DNA of 64,000 bases from Gordonia polyisoprenivorans NBRC 16320 = JCM 10675. GTDB lineage: Bacteria > Actinomycetota > Actinomycetes > Mycobacteriales > Mycobacteriaceae. This document shows, piece after piece, positions 26,232-35,049 of this stretch. The stretch lies in the NCBI RefSeq assembly GCF_000241325.1, contig NZ_BAEI01000004.1, forward strand, positions 83,550-147,549, in the 5' to 3' direction. Under the pieces are notes generated by a model, which worked only from the letters and a program-made list of their open reading frames with translations, ran no database searches and was not told where the DNA came from. Numbering within the stretch: position 1 is the stretch's first letter; the number at the start of each line of letters is the position of its first letter. Position numbers and translations under genes: made by a program.

Positions 26232-27473
26232 TCAGTACTGGGGCAGGCCCAGGGCGGCCTTGGCGAGGATGTTGCGCTGGATCTCGTTGCTGCCCGCGTA
26301 GATCGAGCCGGCGCGGTCGTTGAGGTAGAGCAGCGGCGCCACCGCCTGCCACGCCTGCCCGCTGACGTATCCGTCGGCCGGCGGCACGAAGTCGGCGATC
26401 GGCCCGCCCGGTGCGGCGGCGTGCGGCTGATATGCCCGTCCGCGGGGGCCCGCCGCCTCCACGCCGAGGGTGGTGATCTGCTGGCTCAGCTCGGTCGAGA
26501 GGATCTTGAGCATCGACGAGATCGCGCCCGGGTTGCGTCCGGCACTCATCTCCGCGAGCGCGCGATATTCGAGCACCTCGAGAACCTTTGCGCGCGTGCG
26601 GAGATCGGCGAGCTTGGCGGCGAACGCCGGCTCATCGGCCAGCGGCACCCCCGACGGCCCGGTGACCGTCGACGCGTGATCGGTGAGGTTTTCCACCATC
26701 ACCTGTAGTGCCGGCGCGGCCGCGCCACCACCGCGCTCGAACACCAGCAGATACTTCGCGACCGTCCAGCCGTCGTCGATCGCGCCGAGGACGTTCTTCT
26801 TGGGCACCCGCACCTCGTCGAAGAACACCTGCGCCTGCACCTGCTCACCCGAGGCCATCACCAGCGGCTGCACCTCGATGCCCGGGGAGGTCATGTCGAT
26901 CAGCAGGAAGGTGATGCCCTCCTGTTTCTTGCCGGTGCGTGAGGTACGGACCAGGCAGAACATCCAATTGGCCTCGGCGGCATGGGTTGTCCAGATCTTG
27001 CTGCCGGTGCACACCAGATCGTCTCCGTCGGAGACCGCCGACATCGACAGCGACGCGAGGTCGCTGCCGGATTCCGGTTCGGAGTAGCCCTGACAGAAGA
27101 AGACGTCGCCGGTGAGGATGCCGGGCAGGTAGAACGCCTTCTGCTCGGGGGTGCCGAAGGCGATGATCGCGTGGGCGACCATGCGGATTCCCATGGGGGA
27201 CAGCGCGGGCGCACCGGCCAACACCGATTCGCGGCTGAAGATGTAGTGCTGGGTCAGCGACCAGTCGCAGCCGCCGTGCTCGACCGGCCACGCCGGCGCG
27301 GCCCATCCACGCTTGTGCAGGATCGCCTGCCATTCCATCGACGCCTCGTGATCGGTGTACACGCTGGTGCGCAGTCGACCGGCGGCGCGCAGCTCCGGGG
27401 TCAGTTCGGCGTCGAGGAACTCACGCACCTCGTCGCGAAAGGCGATGTCGTCATCCGACCAGGTCATGTCCAT
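26232..27473 (-). CDS. Acyl-CoA dehydrogenase family protein
   Basis: 413 residues. The N-terminal domain has MTWSDDDIAFRDEVREFLDAELT. The FAD/substrate region is FFCQGYSEPESGSDLASLSMSAVSDGDDLVCTGSKIWTTHA, and the C-terminus ends with YAGSNEIQRNILAKAALGLP, typical of FadE enzymes. The site of medium-chain-type catalytic Glu is Ala here (YAGSNEIQ), so the base may be elsewhere as in other FadE subgroups. First of a two-gene operon with the gene at 25.1-26.2 kb. The AraC regulator gene lies directly upstream on the same strand. Confidence 0.9.
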   Translation of the reverse strand: MDMTWSDDDIAFRDEVREFLDAELTPELRAAGRLRTSVYTDHEASMEWQAILHKRGWAAPAWPVEHGGCDWSLTQHYIFSRESVLAGAPALSPMGIRMVAHAIIAFGTPEQKAFYLPGILTGDVFFCQGYSEPESGSDLASLSMSAVSDGDDLVCTGSKIWTTHAAEANWMFCLVRTSRTGKKQEGITFLLIDMTSPGIEVQPLVMASGEQVQAQVFFDEVRVPKKNVLGAIDDGWTVAKYLLVFERGGGAAAPALQVMVENLTDHASTVTGPSGVPLADEPAFAAKLADLRTRAKVLEVLEYRALAEMSAGRNPGAISSMLKILSTELSQQITTLGVEAAGPRGRAYQPHAAAPGGPIADFVPPADGYVSGQAWQAVAPLLYLNDRAGSIYAGSNEIQRNILAKAALGLPQY

Positions 27474-27493
27474 CGGTGTGCACCTCTGTCTGT

Positions 27494-27516
27494 ATCAAAT
27501 ATATGATCTGCTTCAA
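27494..27516 (-). promoter_or_regulatory. AT-rich promoter-like patch before the dehydrogenase pair
   Basis: A sharply AT-rich stretch (ATCAAATATATGAT, 27494-27507) lies 20-35 bases upstream of the dehydrogenase start, near-palindromic (12 of 14). Read leftward it gives TATATT and, further out, TTGAAG. The spacing is shorter than a standard promoter, so it may instead be an operator for an unknown regulator. Confidence 0.3.
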
Positions 27517-27588
27517 TGTACGACACAGGTCACTGTATCCACACATCGGGGGCTCGCCGATCGTTCCGCAATGGCCGTCGGCGCGCGG

Positions 27589-28566
27589 TCACCTGCGCAG
27601 CACTTCCGACGGCCGATCCCCGTACCGCCGACGATAGGCCGCGGCGAAGCGGCTCGCGCTGCTGAAGCCCCACCGCGCCGCGATGTCCGAGATCGTGCCC
27701 GCTCCGCTCTCGATGTCGTTGTGCGCGTGCGCCAATCGGATGTCACGCAAGGCCGCGGTCGGCGTCGCGCCGACGTATTCGGCGAAGGCCTCCTGCAGAC
27801 GACGCACGCTGGTCTGCGCGAGCGCTGCCATCTCGGCGAGTGTCCACGGTCGCGCCGGGTCGGTGTGCAGGGCGTCGAGGACCCGTTTGACGGTGCGCGG
27901 TCGCAGTGGATGTGCCGCGTCGACGGGATCGGGCGCCACCGTGAGCAGGAACGCCGCGGTCACCGCGCCCGCCAGTTGCGGCCCGACCAGTGGATTGGCG
28001 AGCAGGTCGACGGGTTCGCGATGTTGGGCGGACAACGCCGCGACGAGGTCGAGCCACGATCGCCCGGCGTCGGTCGCGACGTCGATCTGGTCGGGCAGGA
28101 CGAGGCGTCGGCGTACGGCACCGACGTGGATGCGGTCGGCTTCGCGTTCGAGGTGATCGGCATCGAACTTGACGCCGATCACGTCGCAGTCAGCGGTCCA
28201 CCGGGTGATCTGCGACTCGCGGTCGGCGACGAAGACCGTCGCTCGTCCGGGGGTCGAGACCACCTCACGCGTTTCGTGTCGGGAGTGCAGTCGTCCCGAC
28301 ATCGGGATGTTGACCTCGTAGGCCCCCGGATAGGCGCAGGTGATCGCGACGTCGGTACCCCAGGTCAGTCGACCGATCGTCACGCCGCCGAGTTCGACGG
28401 TCCGCAGTGACAGCGCGACGTCTCCGGTGCCGTCGAGGTCGGTGAGTTCGTGCGGGAAGTACGCATCGGCGACGGCACGGTGCGCGGCGTCCCAGTCCCG
28501 GGTCTCCCCATCCGGTGCCCCGTGCCCGGTTGACGAGTGCCCGGTGGACGTGTGTTCGGTGAACAT
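27589..28566 (-). CDS. AraC/XylS family regulator, likely activator of the gcoAB-like genes
   Basis: 325 residues. The N-terminal two thirds resemble the AraC-binding-like ligand domain (VNIPMSGRLHSRHETREVVSTPGRATVFVADRE). The C-terminal double HTH is WTLAEMAALAQTSVRRLQEAFAEYVGATPTAALRDIRLAHAHNDI and GTISDIAARWGFSSASRFAAAYRRRYGDRPSEVLR, the second being the AraC signature. It is divergent from the P450 gene. In known gco/agc loci an AraC-type gene also neighbours the guaiacol O-demethylase genes, so an aromatic ether may be the inducer (inference). A direct-repeat operator lies in the gap. Confidence 0.88.
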   Translation of the reverse strand: MFTEHTSTGHSSTGHGAPDGETRDWDAAHRAVADAYFPHELTDLDGTGDVALSLRTVELGGVTIGRLTWGTDVAITCAYPGAYEVNIPMSGRLHSRHETREVVSTPGRATVFVADRESQITRWTADCDVIGVKFDADHLEREADRIHVGAVRRRLVLPDQIDVATDAGRSWLDLVAALSAQHREPVDLLANPLVGPQLAGAVTAAFLLTVAPDPVDAAHPLRPRTVKRVLDALHTDPARPWTLAEMAALAQTSVRRLQEAFAEYVGATPTAALRDIRLAHAHNDIESGAGTISDIAARWGFSSASRFAAAYRRRYGDRPSEVLRR

Positions 28567-28668
28567 TCGGGTGGCGGTTCTTTCGTCGGCCCGGCCGGCG
28601 GGCTGCGCCGGCCTGGATCTTGTCTACCTCACATCGGCCACCTGATGCGATATCGATCACAACCTGAT

Positions 28669-28703
28669 CGCGCATTCGGTGTCTCCCCCGCGCAATCGGT
28701 GTC
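28669..28703 (+). promoter_or_regulatory. Direct-repeat AraC operator upstream of the gcoA-like gene
   Basis: CGCGCATTCGGTGTC at 28669 and CGCGCAATCGGTGTC at 28689: 15-base direct repeats with one difference, 20 bases start to start (two helical turns). That is the expected layout for an AraC/XylS activator dimer. A TACCGT hexamer near 28724 could be the -10 of the P450 promoter, and the start codon is at 28781. Confidence 0.7.
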
Positions 28704-28780
28704 GAGGCCGCTCCCGATCGGCCCTACCGTCTCGGGCCAGAGCAGTTCCGATTGCCTGCCACCGACCAGAGGAGTACGCC

Positions 28781-30055
28781 ATGACGACCACCGACACACC
28801 CACCATCGAGTCGACCACCATCGGGTCGACCACCCCGTCTGACCGCGTTCCGGCACCGAGCTGGATCGACGAGATCACCATCACCGAGCTCGAGCGCAAC
28901 CCGTACCCGGTGTACGAGCGGCTACGTGCCGAGCGCCCGTTGGCCTACATCCCCGTCCTCGGCTCGTACGTCGCCACCACGACCGACATCTGCCGGGAGA
29001 TCGCCACCAGCGAGCACTTCGAGGCGATCATCACCAAGGCCGGCGGGCGGACCTTCGGGCACCCCGCGGTCATCGGCGTCAACGGGGAAATCCACGACGA
29101 CCTGCGGTCGATGGTCGATCCGGCATTGCAGCCGCAAGAGGTCGATCGGTGGATCGATGATCTGGTCCGGCCGATCGCACGCCGGTTCCTCGAGACGTTC
29201 GAGGACGACGGCCACGCCGAACTCGTCGCCCAGTACTGCGAACCGGTCAGTGTGCGGGCGCTCGGCGACCTCCTCGGACTGCGCGAGGTCGGCTCGGACA
29301 CACTGCGCGAGTGGTTCCACAAGCTGTCCCGGTCGTTCACCAATGCCGGCGTCGACGAGAACGGCGAGTTCACCAACCCCGAAGGCTTCGACGAGGGTGA
29401 TGAGGCCAAGGCCGAGATCCGCGCGATCGTCGACCCGATGATCGACCGCTGGATCACCCACCCCGACGACAGCGCCATCTCCCACTGGTTGCACGACGGC
29501 ATGCCCGACGGGCAGACCCGCGACCGCGACTACATCTACCCGACCCTGTTCGTCTACCTGCTCGGCGCCATGCAGGAGCCCGGTCACGCGATGGCCTCCA
29601 CGCTGGTCGGATTGTTCACCCGACCGGATCAGATGGAGCAGGTCATCGACGAACCCGGACTGATCCCCCGGGCCATCTCCGAGGGGATGCGCTGGACTTC
29701 GCCGATCTGGTCGGCCACCGCGCGCATCAGCACCGCCGACGTCGAGGTCGCCGGGGTGGCGCTGCCCGCGGGCACCGTCGTGCTCATGTCCTACGGCTCG
29801 GCCAACCACGACACCGCTGTGTACACCGCACCCTCGGAGTACGACATCACCCGTCCACCGTTGCCGCACTTGGCTTTCGGGGCCGGTAATCATGCGTGTG
29901 CGGGGATCTATTTCGCCAATCAGGTGTGCCGGATCGGTCTGGAGGAACTCTTCGAATCGATTCCGAACCTGGAGCGCGACACCGATTCCGACGTCGAGTT
30001 CTGGGGCTGGGGGTTCCGCGGACCGACCTCGCTGCACGTCACGTGGGAGGCGTGA
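28781..30055 (+). CDS. gcoA: Cytochrome P450, guaiacol O-demethylase GcoA-like (CYP255A)
   Basis: 424 residues. The heme-Cys loop is [14 protein letters not shown] (Cys373). From memory of the Amycolatopsis GcoA sequence, the match is close along the whole length, including [81 protein letters not shown] and the C-terminal [16 protein letters not shown]. With a 17-residue N-terminal offset, the three active-site phenylalanines described for GcoA fall on F92, F186 and F412 here. The enzyme O-demethylates guaiacol-type aryl methyl ethers to catechols, releasing formaldehyde. The ATG at 28781 has an AGGAG site. The reductase gene follows after five bases. Confidence 0.9.
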   Translation: MTTTDTPTIESTTIGSTTPSDRVPAPSWIDEITITELERNPYPVYERLRAERPLAYIPVLGSYVATTTDICREIATSEHFEAIITKAGGRTFGHPAVIGVNGEIHDDLRSMVDPALQPQEVDRWIDDLVRPIARRFLETFEDDGHAELVAQYCEPVSVRALGDLLGLREVGSDTLREWFHKLSRSFTNAGVDENGEFTNPEGFDEGDEAKAEIRAIVDPMIDRWITHPDDSAISHWLHDGMPDGQTRDRDYIYPTLFVYLLGAMQEPGHAMASTLVGLFTRPDQMEQVIDEPGLIPRAISEGMRWTSPIWSATARISTADVEVAGVALPAGTVVLMSYGSANHDTAVYTAPSEYDITRPPLPHLAFGAGNHACAGIYFANQVCRIGLEELFESIPNLERDTDSDVEFWGWGFRGPTSLHVTWEA

Positions 30056-30060
30056 GGGCG

Positions 30061-31125
30061 ATGGCTGTTTCCGATACGACCGGCTCGCAAGCCCATCGCG
30101 TCGACGTCGTGGGTGCCGCGTCGGCGAGCGTGACCTGCGCTGAAGACCAGCCACTGCTCGACGCCTTCCTGCGTAACGGCGTCTATCTGCCCAATTCGTG
30201 CAATCAGGGGACGTGCGGAACATGCAAGGTGCGCTTGTGTTCGGGCACCGTCGATGCTCCCGAGGTCCCGGAGACGGTGCTCGGCGCCGACGATCAGGCG
30301 CGTGGATTCGTCCTGGCGTGTCAGTCGCGTCCGCGCTCGGACACCACGATCGAGGTGGAAGCGCCCGAACAGACCGGCCCTCGGCACCGACTGCGCGATG
30401 TGGTCGGGACCGTACACGGCATCGAGACCGTGGCCCACGACACGGTCACCGTGCTCGTGGATATCGATGAGCCACTGGACTTCTCGGCGGGTCAGTACAT
30501 GGAGATCGCGGTTCCGGGCACCGGCGAGTGGCGTCAGTACTCGATGGCCAATCCACCGGCGTCGGCGAGCAGGCTGGAGTTCCAGATCCGCCGGGTCCCC
30601 GGTGGTGTGGCGACCGACGGCTGGATCTTCGGCGGTCTCGATGTCGGCCACGAACTCGAGATGCGCGGTCCGTGGGGTGACTTCGCCTACGAGCCCGGTG
30701 CCGACGAGCCCGAGACGCCGATGCTGTTGCTCGCGGGCGGCACCGGACTGGCACCTCTGACATCGATTGCGGTGCAGGCCCTCACCGACGATCCCGACCG
30801 CGAGATCCATCTATACCACGGGGTCCGCCACGAGGCCGACCTCTACCATCAGCAGTTCTGGCGGGAGGTCGCCGAGCGCCACCGCGGGCTCACCTATGTC
30901 CCGTGTCTGAGCCGATCCGAGTGGGACGGGCGTACCGGCTACGTGGGTGACGCAGTGCTCGACGACTTCGCATCGCTGCGCGGGTACGTCGCCTACCTGT
31001 GTGGCCCGCCGGCGATGGTGGACGCCGGGGTGAAGGCGTGCAAACGCCGACGCATGCCCGCGCGCAACATCCGGCGCGAGAAGTACACCCCGAGCGGTCT
31101 CGTGCCGGCCGGCCTCAGCGCATGA
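30061..31125 (+). CDS. gcoB: Three-domain P450 reductase, GcoB-like (2Fe-2S, FAD, NAD)
   Basis: 354 residues in one chain. The N-terminal plant-type ferredoxin domain has the cluster ligands in LPNSCNQGTCGTCKVRLCSG and a fourth Cys in LACQSRPR. The FAD domain has EWRQYSMANPP (the RxYS motif), and the NAD domain has LLLAGGTGLAPLTSIAVQAL and a terminal VAYLCGPPAMVDAGVKACKRR. This order matches GcoB, which delivers electrons from NADH to GcoA. The protein ends with RREKYTPSG, also seen in that family. It is co-transcribed with the P450 gene. Confidence 0.92.
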   Translation: MAVSDTTGSQAHRVDVVGAASASVTCAEDQPLLDAFLRNGVYLPNSCNQGTCGTCKVRLCSGTVDAPEVPETVLGADDQARGFVLACQSRPRSDTTIEVEAPEQTGPRHRLRDVVGTVHGIETVAHDTVTVLVDIDEPLDFSAGQYMEIAVPGTGEWRQYSMANPPASASRLEFQIRRVPGGVATDGWIFGGLDVGHELEMRGPWGDFAYEPGADEPETPMLLLAGGTGLAPLTSIAVQALTDDPDREIHLYHGVRHEADLYHQQFWREVAERHRGLTYVPCLSRSEWDGRTGYVGDAVLDDFASLRGYVAYLCGPPAMVDAGVKACKRRRMPARNIRREKYTPSGLVPAGLSA

Positions 31126-31153
31126 GACCCGGTGATGGCCTACCCTGATCGTC

Positions 31154-31510
31154 GTGCCCGCCAACCGCACCCGTGCCCGCCGCTACGCGAAACGTCGTCG
31201 GCGCAGAATGGACGCGGTCACCCATGACCTCACCCCCGAGCAGTGGGAGCAGTTGGTCTCACTGTGGGGTGGATGCGCCTACTGCGAGGCTGATGGCGTT
31301 GCGCTACAGAAGGATTGCGTTCTCGCCATTTCCCGGGGCGGCCGGTACACCGCCGGTAATGTGGTGCCGAGTTGCCGGTCGTGCAACGCGGGTAAGTGCA
31401 ATACCGAGGTCACCTCGTGGATGCGCCGTAAACGTCTCGACGAGAAGCGTTTTCTGATGCGCTACGCCGAGATCTGCGCTCTGATCACCTCCGACCCCGA
31501 CTCCCCGTGA
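31154..31510 (+). CDS. Small HNH-like protein lacking the usual first His
   Basis: 118 residues. A very basic N-terminus (RTRARRYAKRRRRRM) precedes a zinc-type HNH frame: GGCAYCEADG and PSCRSCNAGKC give the Cys pairs, and SRGGRYTAGNVVP holds the central Asn. The position where HNH nucleases carry Asp-His before the Pro-Ser-Gly-Gly loop reads KDCVLAISRGG, so the metal/base His is replaced by Cys. It may be a non-catalytic or altered member. The GTG start at 31154 has little ribosome site. The stop overlaps the next gene's GTG. Confidence 0.7.
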   Translation: MPANRTRARRYAKRRRRRMDAVTHDLTPEQWEQLVSLWGGCAYCEADGVALQKDCVLAISRGGRYTAGNVVPSCRSCNAGKCNTEVTSWMRRKRLDEKRFLMRYAEICALITSDPDSP

Positions 31511-32835
31511 GCCGTCAGCGACGGATCAGTGCCGTCGTCGCGTTGCTGGCCGCGGCCGGACTCCTGGTGGCGATCCTGGTGTTCCTGGTCAACAGCGGTC
31601 TGCATTTCGTGCTCGGCGTGGCGGGTCTGGCCGTCGCAGCCCTCGGCGCATGGTGGGCGATCACCGAACGCGGGGTCCGACGCGGCGTCGGTATCGGTGT
31701 CGGGGTGCTCGGGGTCGCAGCGCTCGTCAGTGCGTTGGTGCTGGCCGTCGTTGATTCCGGCGCTTTTGTCGTGCACCTGTTCGTCGCCGTCGCGCTCGGG
31801 GTGATCGCCGTCGTCTCGGCCCGTTACGCCCTGACGCCGCATCTGCACGAGCTGGATCTGATGCACGCGCCGTGGCGGCCCCGGCATCCGGTTCTGATCT
31901 GCAACCCGAAATCCGGTGGCGGCAAGGTCGATCGGTTCGAACTCGTCGAGGCAGCACACCGGATCGGTGTCGAGACCGTCGTCCTGGGACCCGACGACGA
32001 CCTCGAACAACTCGCACGCGACGCGGTGGCACGCGGCGCGGACTGTCTGGGGATGGCCGGCGGTGACGGTTCGCAGGCGCTCGTCGCCGCCATCGCGATC
32101 GAGCACGACCTGCCGTTCGTCTGCGTCAGCGCGGGCACCCGCAACCATTTCGCCCTGGATCTCGGGCTCGATCGGTCCGACCCGCGGCGAAACGTGCGAG
32201 CCTTCACCGACGGCGTGATCCGCCGCGTCGATTACGCCACCGTCAACGGACGTCTGTTCGTCAACAACGTCTCGCTCGGCGTGTACGCAACGATCGTGCA
32301 GCAGGACTCCTACCGCGACGACAAGACACAAACCACCGCGGCGCTGCTGCCCGAACTCCTCGGCAACACCGCAGAACCCTTCGACCTGCAATTCACCTCG
32401 GCCGACGGCACCGCGGTGGACGGCGCGTTCCTGATCCTGGTATCCAACAACCCGTACTCCGGCGCGCTTCTCGATGCCGGTGAACGACGACGGATGGATA
32501 CCGGCCTCCTCGGCGTCGTCGCCCTGTCGCCGCGGACCGGCGCCGAAGCGGCCACACTGGTCGCCCTGTCGGCCGTCGGTCTGCGCAAGACCAGCCCGCA
32601 CTGGCACGAGTTCACCACCCCGACCTTCGAGGTCTCCTCGGCTGGCGGTACCGCCTATGCGGGCGTCGACGGAGAAGCCCTCGAACTCACCACGCCGCTG
32701 CGATTCCGCAGCCACCACAAGGGTTTACGTCTACTCGTGCCCTCCGACAATCCGCTCGCCGAATCCCGCCGCCGCGCCCGCGACGTCAGTGTCCGGGCGC
32801 TCGTGCAGATCGCGGCGGGACGGCCGCCCGGCTGA
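31507..32835 (+). CDS. Membrane-anchored diacylglycerol-kinase-like lipid kinase
   Basis: 442 residues. Four membrane helices (about 8-110) come first, unusual for the family's bacterial members. The DAGK catalytic domain follows: VLICNPKSGGGKVDRF (about 130-145), a GGDGSQALVAA nucleotide loop (about 182-192), SAGTRNHFALDLGL and VNNVSLGVYA, then the C-terminal beta domain ending HHKGLRLLVP. Such enzymes phosphorylate diacylglycerol or related lipids using ATP. The GTG start overlaps the HNH stop (GTGA). The fusion to N-terminal membrane helices suggests it works at the membrane face. Confidence 0.88.
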   Translation: MSRQRRISAVVALLAAAGLLVAILVFLVNSGLHFVLGVAGLAVAALGAWWAITERGVRRGVGIGVGVLGVAALVSALVLAVVDSGAFVVHLFVAVALGVIAVVSARYALTPHLHELDLMHAPWRPRHPVLICNPKSGGGKVDRFELVEAAHRIGVETVVLGPDDDLEQLARDAVARGADCLGMAGGDGSQALVAAIAIEHDLPFVCVSAGTRNHFALDLGLDRSDPRRNVRAFTDGVIRRVDYATVNGRLFVNNVSLGVYATIVQQDSYRDDKTQTTAALLPELLGNTAEPFDLQFTSADGTAVDGAFLILVSNNPYSGALLDAGERRRMDTGLLGVVALSPRTGAEAATLVALSAVGLRKTSPHWHEFTTPTFEVSSAGGTAYAGVDGEALELTTPLRFRSHHKGLRLLVPSDNPLAESRRRARDVSVRALVQIAAGRPPG

Positions 32836-32902
32836 TCACCTGTCGAGGACCTCGCCCCCGATGACGCCCTTCTTACCCTCGATGGTCGAGGTATCCTTTG
32901 TC

Positions 32903-32946
32903 TGGTGGTCGAGGTGCGACGAGCGCCAGCGAGGAGCCTCGAGACC
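32903..32946 (+). repeat. REP-like element, copy 1 (downstream of DUF222-HNH gene)
   Basis: The element begins TGGTGGTCGAGGTGCGAC, continues through GAGCGCCAGCGAGGAG and ends CCTCGAGACC. It is partly palindromic (GGTC-GAGG ... CCTCGAGACC). An inverted, related copy lies at 34861-34898 on the other side of the DUF222-HNH gene. A shorter GATGGTCGAGG at 32881 repeats its left end. Confidence 0.7.
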
Positions 32947-32988
32947 CGTTGAGCCACAGCTGGTTCCACCCCACAGCAAAAGCGACCG

Positions 32989-34632
32989 TCACCGCGGATA
33001 GGTGACAATCACCTGCCCACTCCGTCGGCTCCGCCACTCCACCCGCCGATCCAGAAAGAGCGTCGGCACCCACTCGGCGAGATGTTTGCGTTGATGATCG
33101 GCCCGACACAGCGGGATCAGATCACCGAGCACCGTCCACCCTCCGGCCTCGGGGTCGGTGTGGTTGAACGGCCGCCAATGATCGAGGTCGCACAGGTGTG
33201 AGGGCATGCCGCAGTAGGGGTATCGGCACCAGGAGTCGTTGGCCAGCACCTCAGCGCGCAAGGTGGCGCTGGGTGCATAGGTCAATGCCCCAGGTGGTGG
33301 CACGGTGTGACCGCCGTGTCCAGTGGGGTCGGCCGGCGGTGCCTGTGCGCGGTCGGAGATCTGCGGGATCAACGGTCCAGCCGTGCGCACGGATTCGGGA
33401 TAATGGATGGTCTTCGCGACCTCGGACAGGGTGGCCGCGTAGTCGGGGTCGATCGGCCCGTACCCCTGCAACCGGGGCACGAGAATCCCGTCAGGGTCCT
33501 TCAACACCGTCAACACAGGTGCGCCGGGCACCACCAAAGCCCGCCCGAACGCCACCGGAACCTCATCCGGCCTCGGCTCATCCATGGGGTCGGGGATCTC
33601 GGGTTCGACGACCAGCTCCACCACATCGACCACCTCCTGCGCAGCGCGGGGCTCCGGCGCGTCGGAAGGTTCGACATCCTCGACTTCAGGCGCATCCGCG
33701 TCAGCGGGTTCGGGGAGCAAGTTGTCCCACGCTGCCGCATCGGCAGCGTCGGCGGGTGTTTCGGCCGACCCGTTGCTGTCGGTGCCGCCACCTCGTTTTG
33801 GGCAATCATCTTGTCCGCATTCGCAGGTGAGGTGCGCCCCCGGGACGCCGGCGATCTCCCCGAGTGCGATCACCCGCAGCGACCCCACGCGGCGGGGGTC
33901 CTTACGGCAGGTCCGTTCATCGATGAGCGCGTTGATCTGTGTTGTGAGAAACACCCCATAATGCGCGGGAACGACCGCGTCCAGAGCGGAGTGCCCGGCA
34001 ACGTCTGGGGTGATGGTCACGTGTCCCACCAGATCGGTGAGGGTGTGACGGTCCTCGATGACACTGTCGGGGTTCATCGAAATGAGTGCGGCGTCGAGCT
34101 GTTGCGACAGCACCGGGTCGGTGGTGGCGCGGGACCCGTAATCCAGGACGATCTCTTCGAACGACATCTCAGACTCGTCACCGGCGTCGTTGCTGTCGCT
34201 GTCGGTGTCGGTGTCCACGTCGATGTCCCCGCCACGCTGGGCGGCGCGCGCCATGATCGAGGCCCGGTTGGTGGACAGTTCCCCGTTCAGATAGGCGGCG
34301 CGGATGAGGGGGAACTTCTCCAACAGATCCGCCAGAGCAATCCAGCTGCCGGCCTTACTGCGGGAGACCTTGAACTGCAGAGACACTTCGGCGCGTGCGA
34401 GTTTGTCGGCGTGCTCGATCACCGAGCCCCACACCTCGACCTCGGACTGGCCCGCCAAACGCTCGCGATACACCCGCTCCGCCAGCGCGGCGGCAGCAAG
34501 CACCGTCCGGGCTTCGTATTTGCGGGACTCGCGTAGCAGGTCCGGGCCGGTCTCGGTGAGCTCATCGCGCGACATGGCTGTGATCGCGGCGGCGTCGGCA
34601 TCCGGGTCGGTGAACGTCAACACACTCGACAT
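32989..34632 (-). CDS. DUF222 / HNH endonuclease protein (REP13E12 type)
   Basis: 547 residues. The DUF222 part (about 15-240) has RESRKYEARTVLAAAALAERVYRERLAGQ and the LSTNRASIMARAA segment. A Pro/Glu/Asp-rich linker spans about 270-370, and the HNH domain near the C-terminus has CRYPYCGMPSHLCDLDHWRPFNHTDPEAGG followed by LIPLCRADHQRKHLAEW with all metal and base residues present. Members form the repeated 13E12 family of mycobacteria, where the locus serves as attachment site for a prophage-like element. The ATG at 34632 follows GGAGGGGAGG. The gene sits between inverted repeats. Confidence 0.9.
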   Translation of the reverse strand: MSSVLTFTDPDADAAAITAMSRDELTETGPDLLRESRKYEARTVLAAAALAERVYRERLAGQSEVEVWGSVIEHADKLARAEVSLQFKVSRSKAGSWIALADLLEKFPLIRAAYLNGELSTNRASIMARAAQRGGDIDVDTDTDSDSNDAGDESEMSFEEIVLDYGSRATTDPVLSQQLDAALISMNPDSVIEDRHTLTDLVGHVTITPDVAGHSALDAVVPAHYGVFLTTQINALIDERTCRKDPRRVGSLRVIALGEIAGVPGAHLTCECGQDDCPKRGGGTDSNGSAETPADAADAAAWDNLLPEPADADAPEVEDVEPSDAPEPRAAQEVVDVVELVVEPEIPDPMDEPRPDEVPVAFGRALVVPGAPVLTVLKDPDGILVPRLQGYGPIDPDYAATLSEVAKTIHYPESVRTAGPLIPQISDRAQAPPADPTGHGGHTVPPPGALTYAPSATLRAEVLANDSWCRYPYCGMPSHLCDLDHWRPFNHTDPEAGGWTVLGDLIPLCRADHQRKHLAEWVPTLFLDRRVEWRSRRSGQVIVTYPR

Positions 34633-34860
34633 CCGAACAACCTCCCCTCCCGCGATCGGACGTGATGAGAACAAGTGTACGAAGGGGTACCGACAAAACC
34701 GGCCCGGCGATCGCGCGGCTCGGGAAATCTGTGGACAACTTTTTCGGGCGCTTCGACTGGGCGCTCTATTGCGTCGACTGGGCGTTAAACTTCGTCGACC
34801 GGGCGCTCGATTACGTCGGGTGGGTAGTGGATGTGGTTGCGATACTTGTCATCTCACCAG

Positions 34861-34898
34861 GGTCTCGAGGCTCGCCGCACGCGGCTCGCACCTCGACC
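34861..34898 (-). repeat. REP-like element, copy 2 (upstream of DUF222-HNH gene, inverted)
   Basis: The element reads GGTCTCGAGGCTCGCC ... GCGGCTCGCACCTCGACC. Its ends match the reverse complement of the copy at 32903-32946 (GGTCGAGGTGCGA and CCTCGAGACC), with a divergent middle. Together the two bracket the DUF222-HNH gene. Confidence 0.65.
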
Positions 34899-34901
34899 AT
34901 C

Positions 34902-34985
34902 GGGGGGAAGGGCGAGCGTCCGATGACGGGAGCGCTCGACCATTTGGGGAAGGGCGAGCGTCCGATGACGGGAGCGCTCGACCAT
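34902..34985. repeat. Two tandem copies of a 42-bp unit
   Basis: Unit core AAGGGCGAGCGTCCGATGAC followed by GGGAGCGCTCGACCAT, at 34908 and again at 34950. A degenerate third start (GGGGGAAGGAGCGAG) follows at 34987. The units contain a GAGCG ... CGCTC inverted pair that could form a small hairpin. They fill part of the gap (34633-35049) between the DUF222-HNH gene and the reductase gene, where I see no coding sequence. Confidence 0.85.
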
Positions 34986-35049
34986 CGGGGGAAGGAGCGA
35001 GCAATTCGGTGAGAGGAATGAGCGGCAGATAGCGATGCCCAGCGCACCC

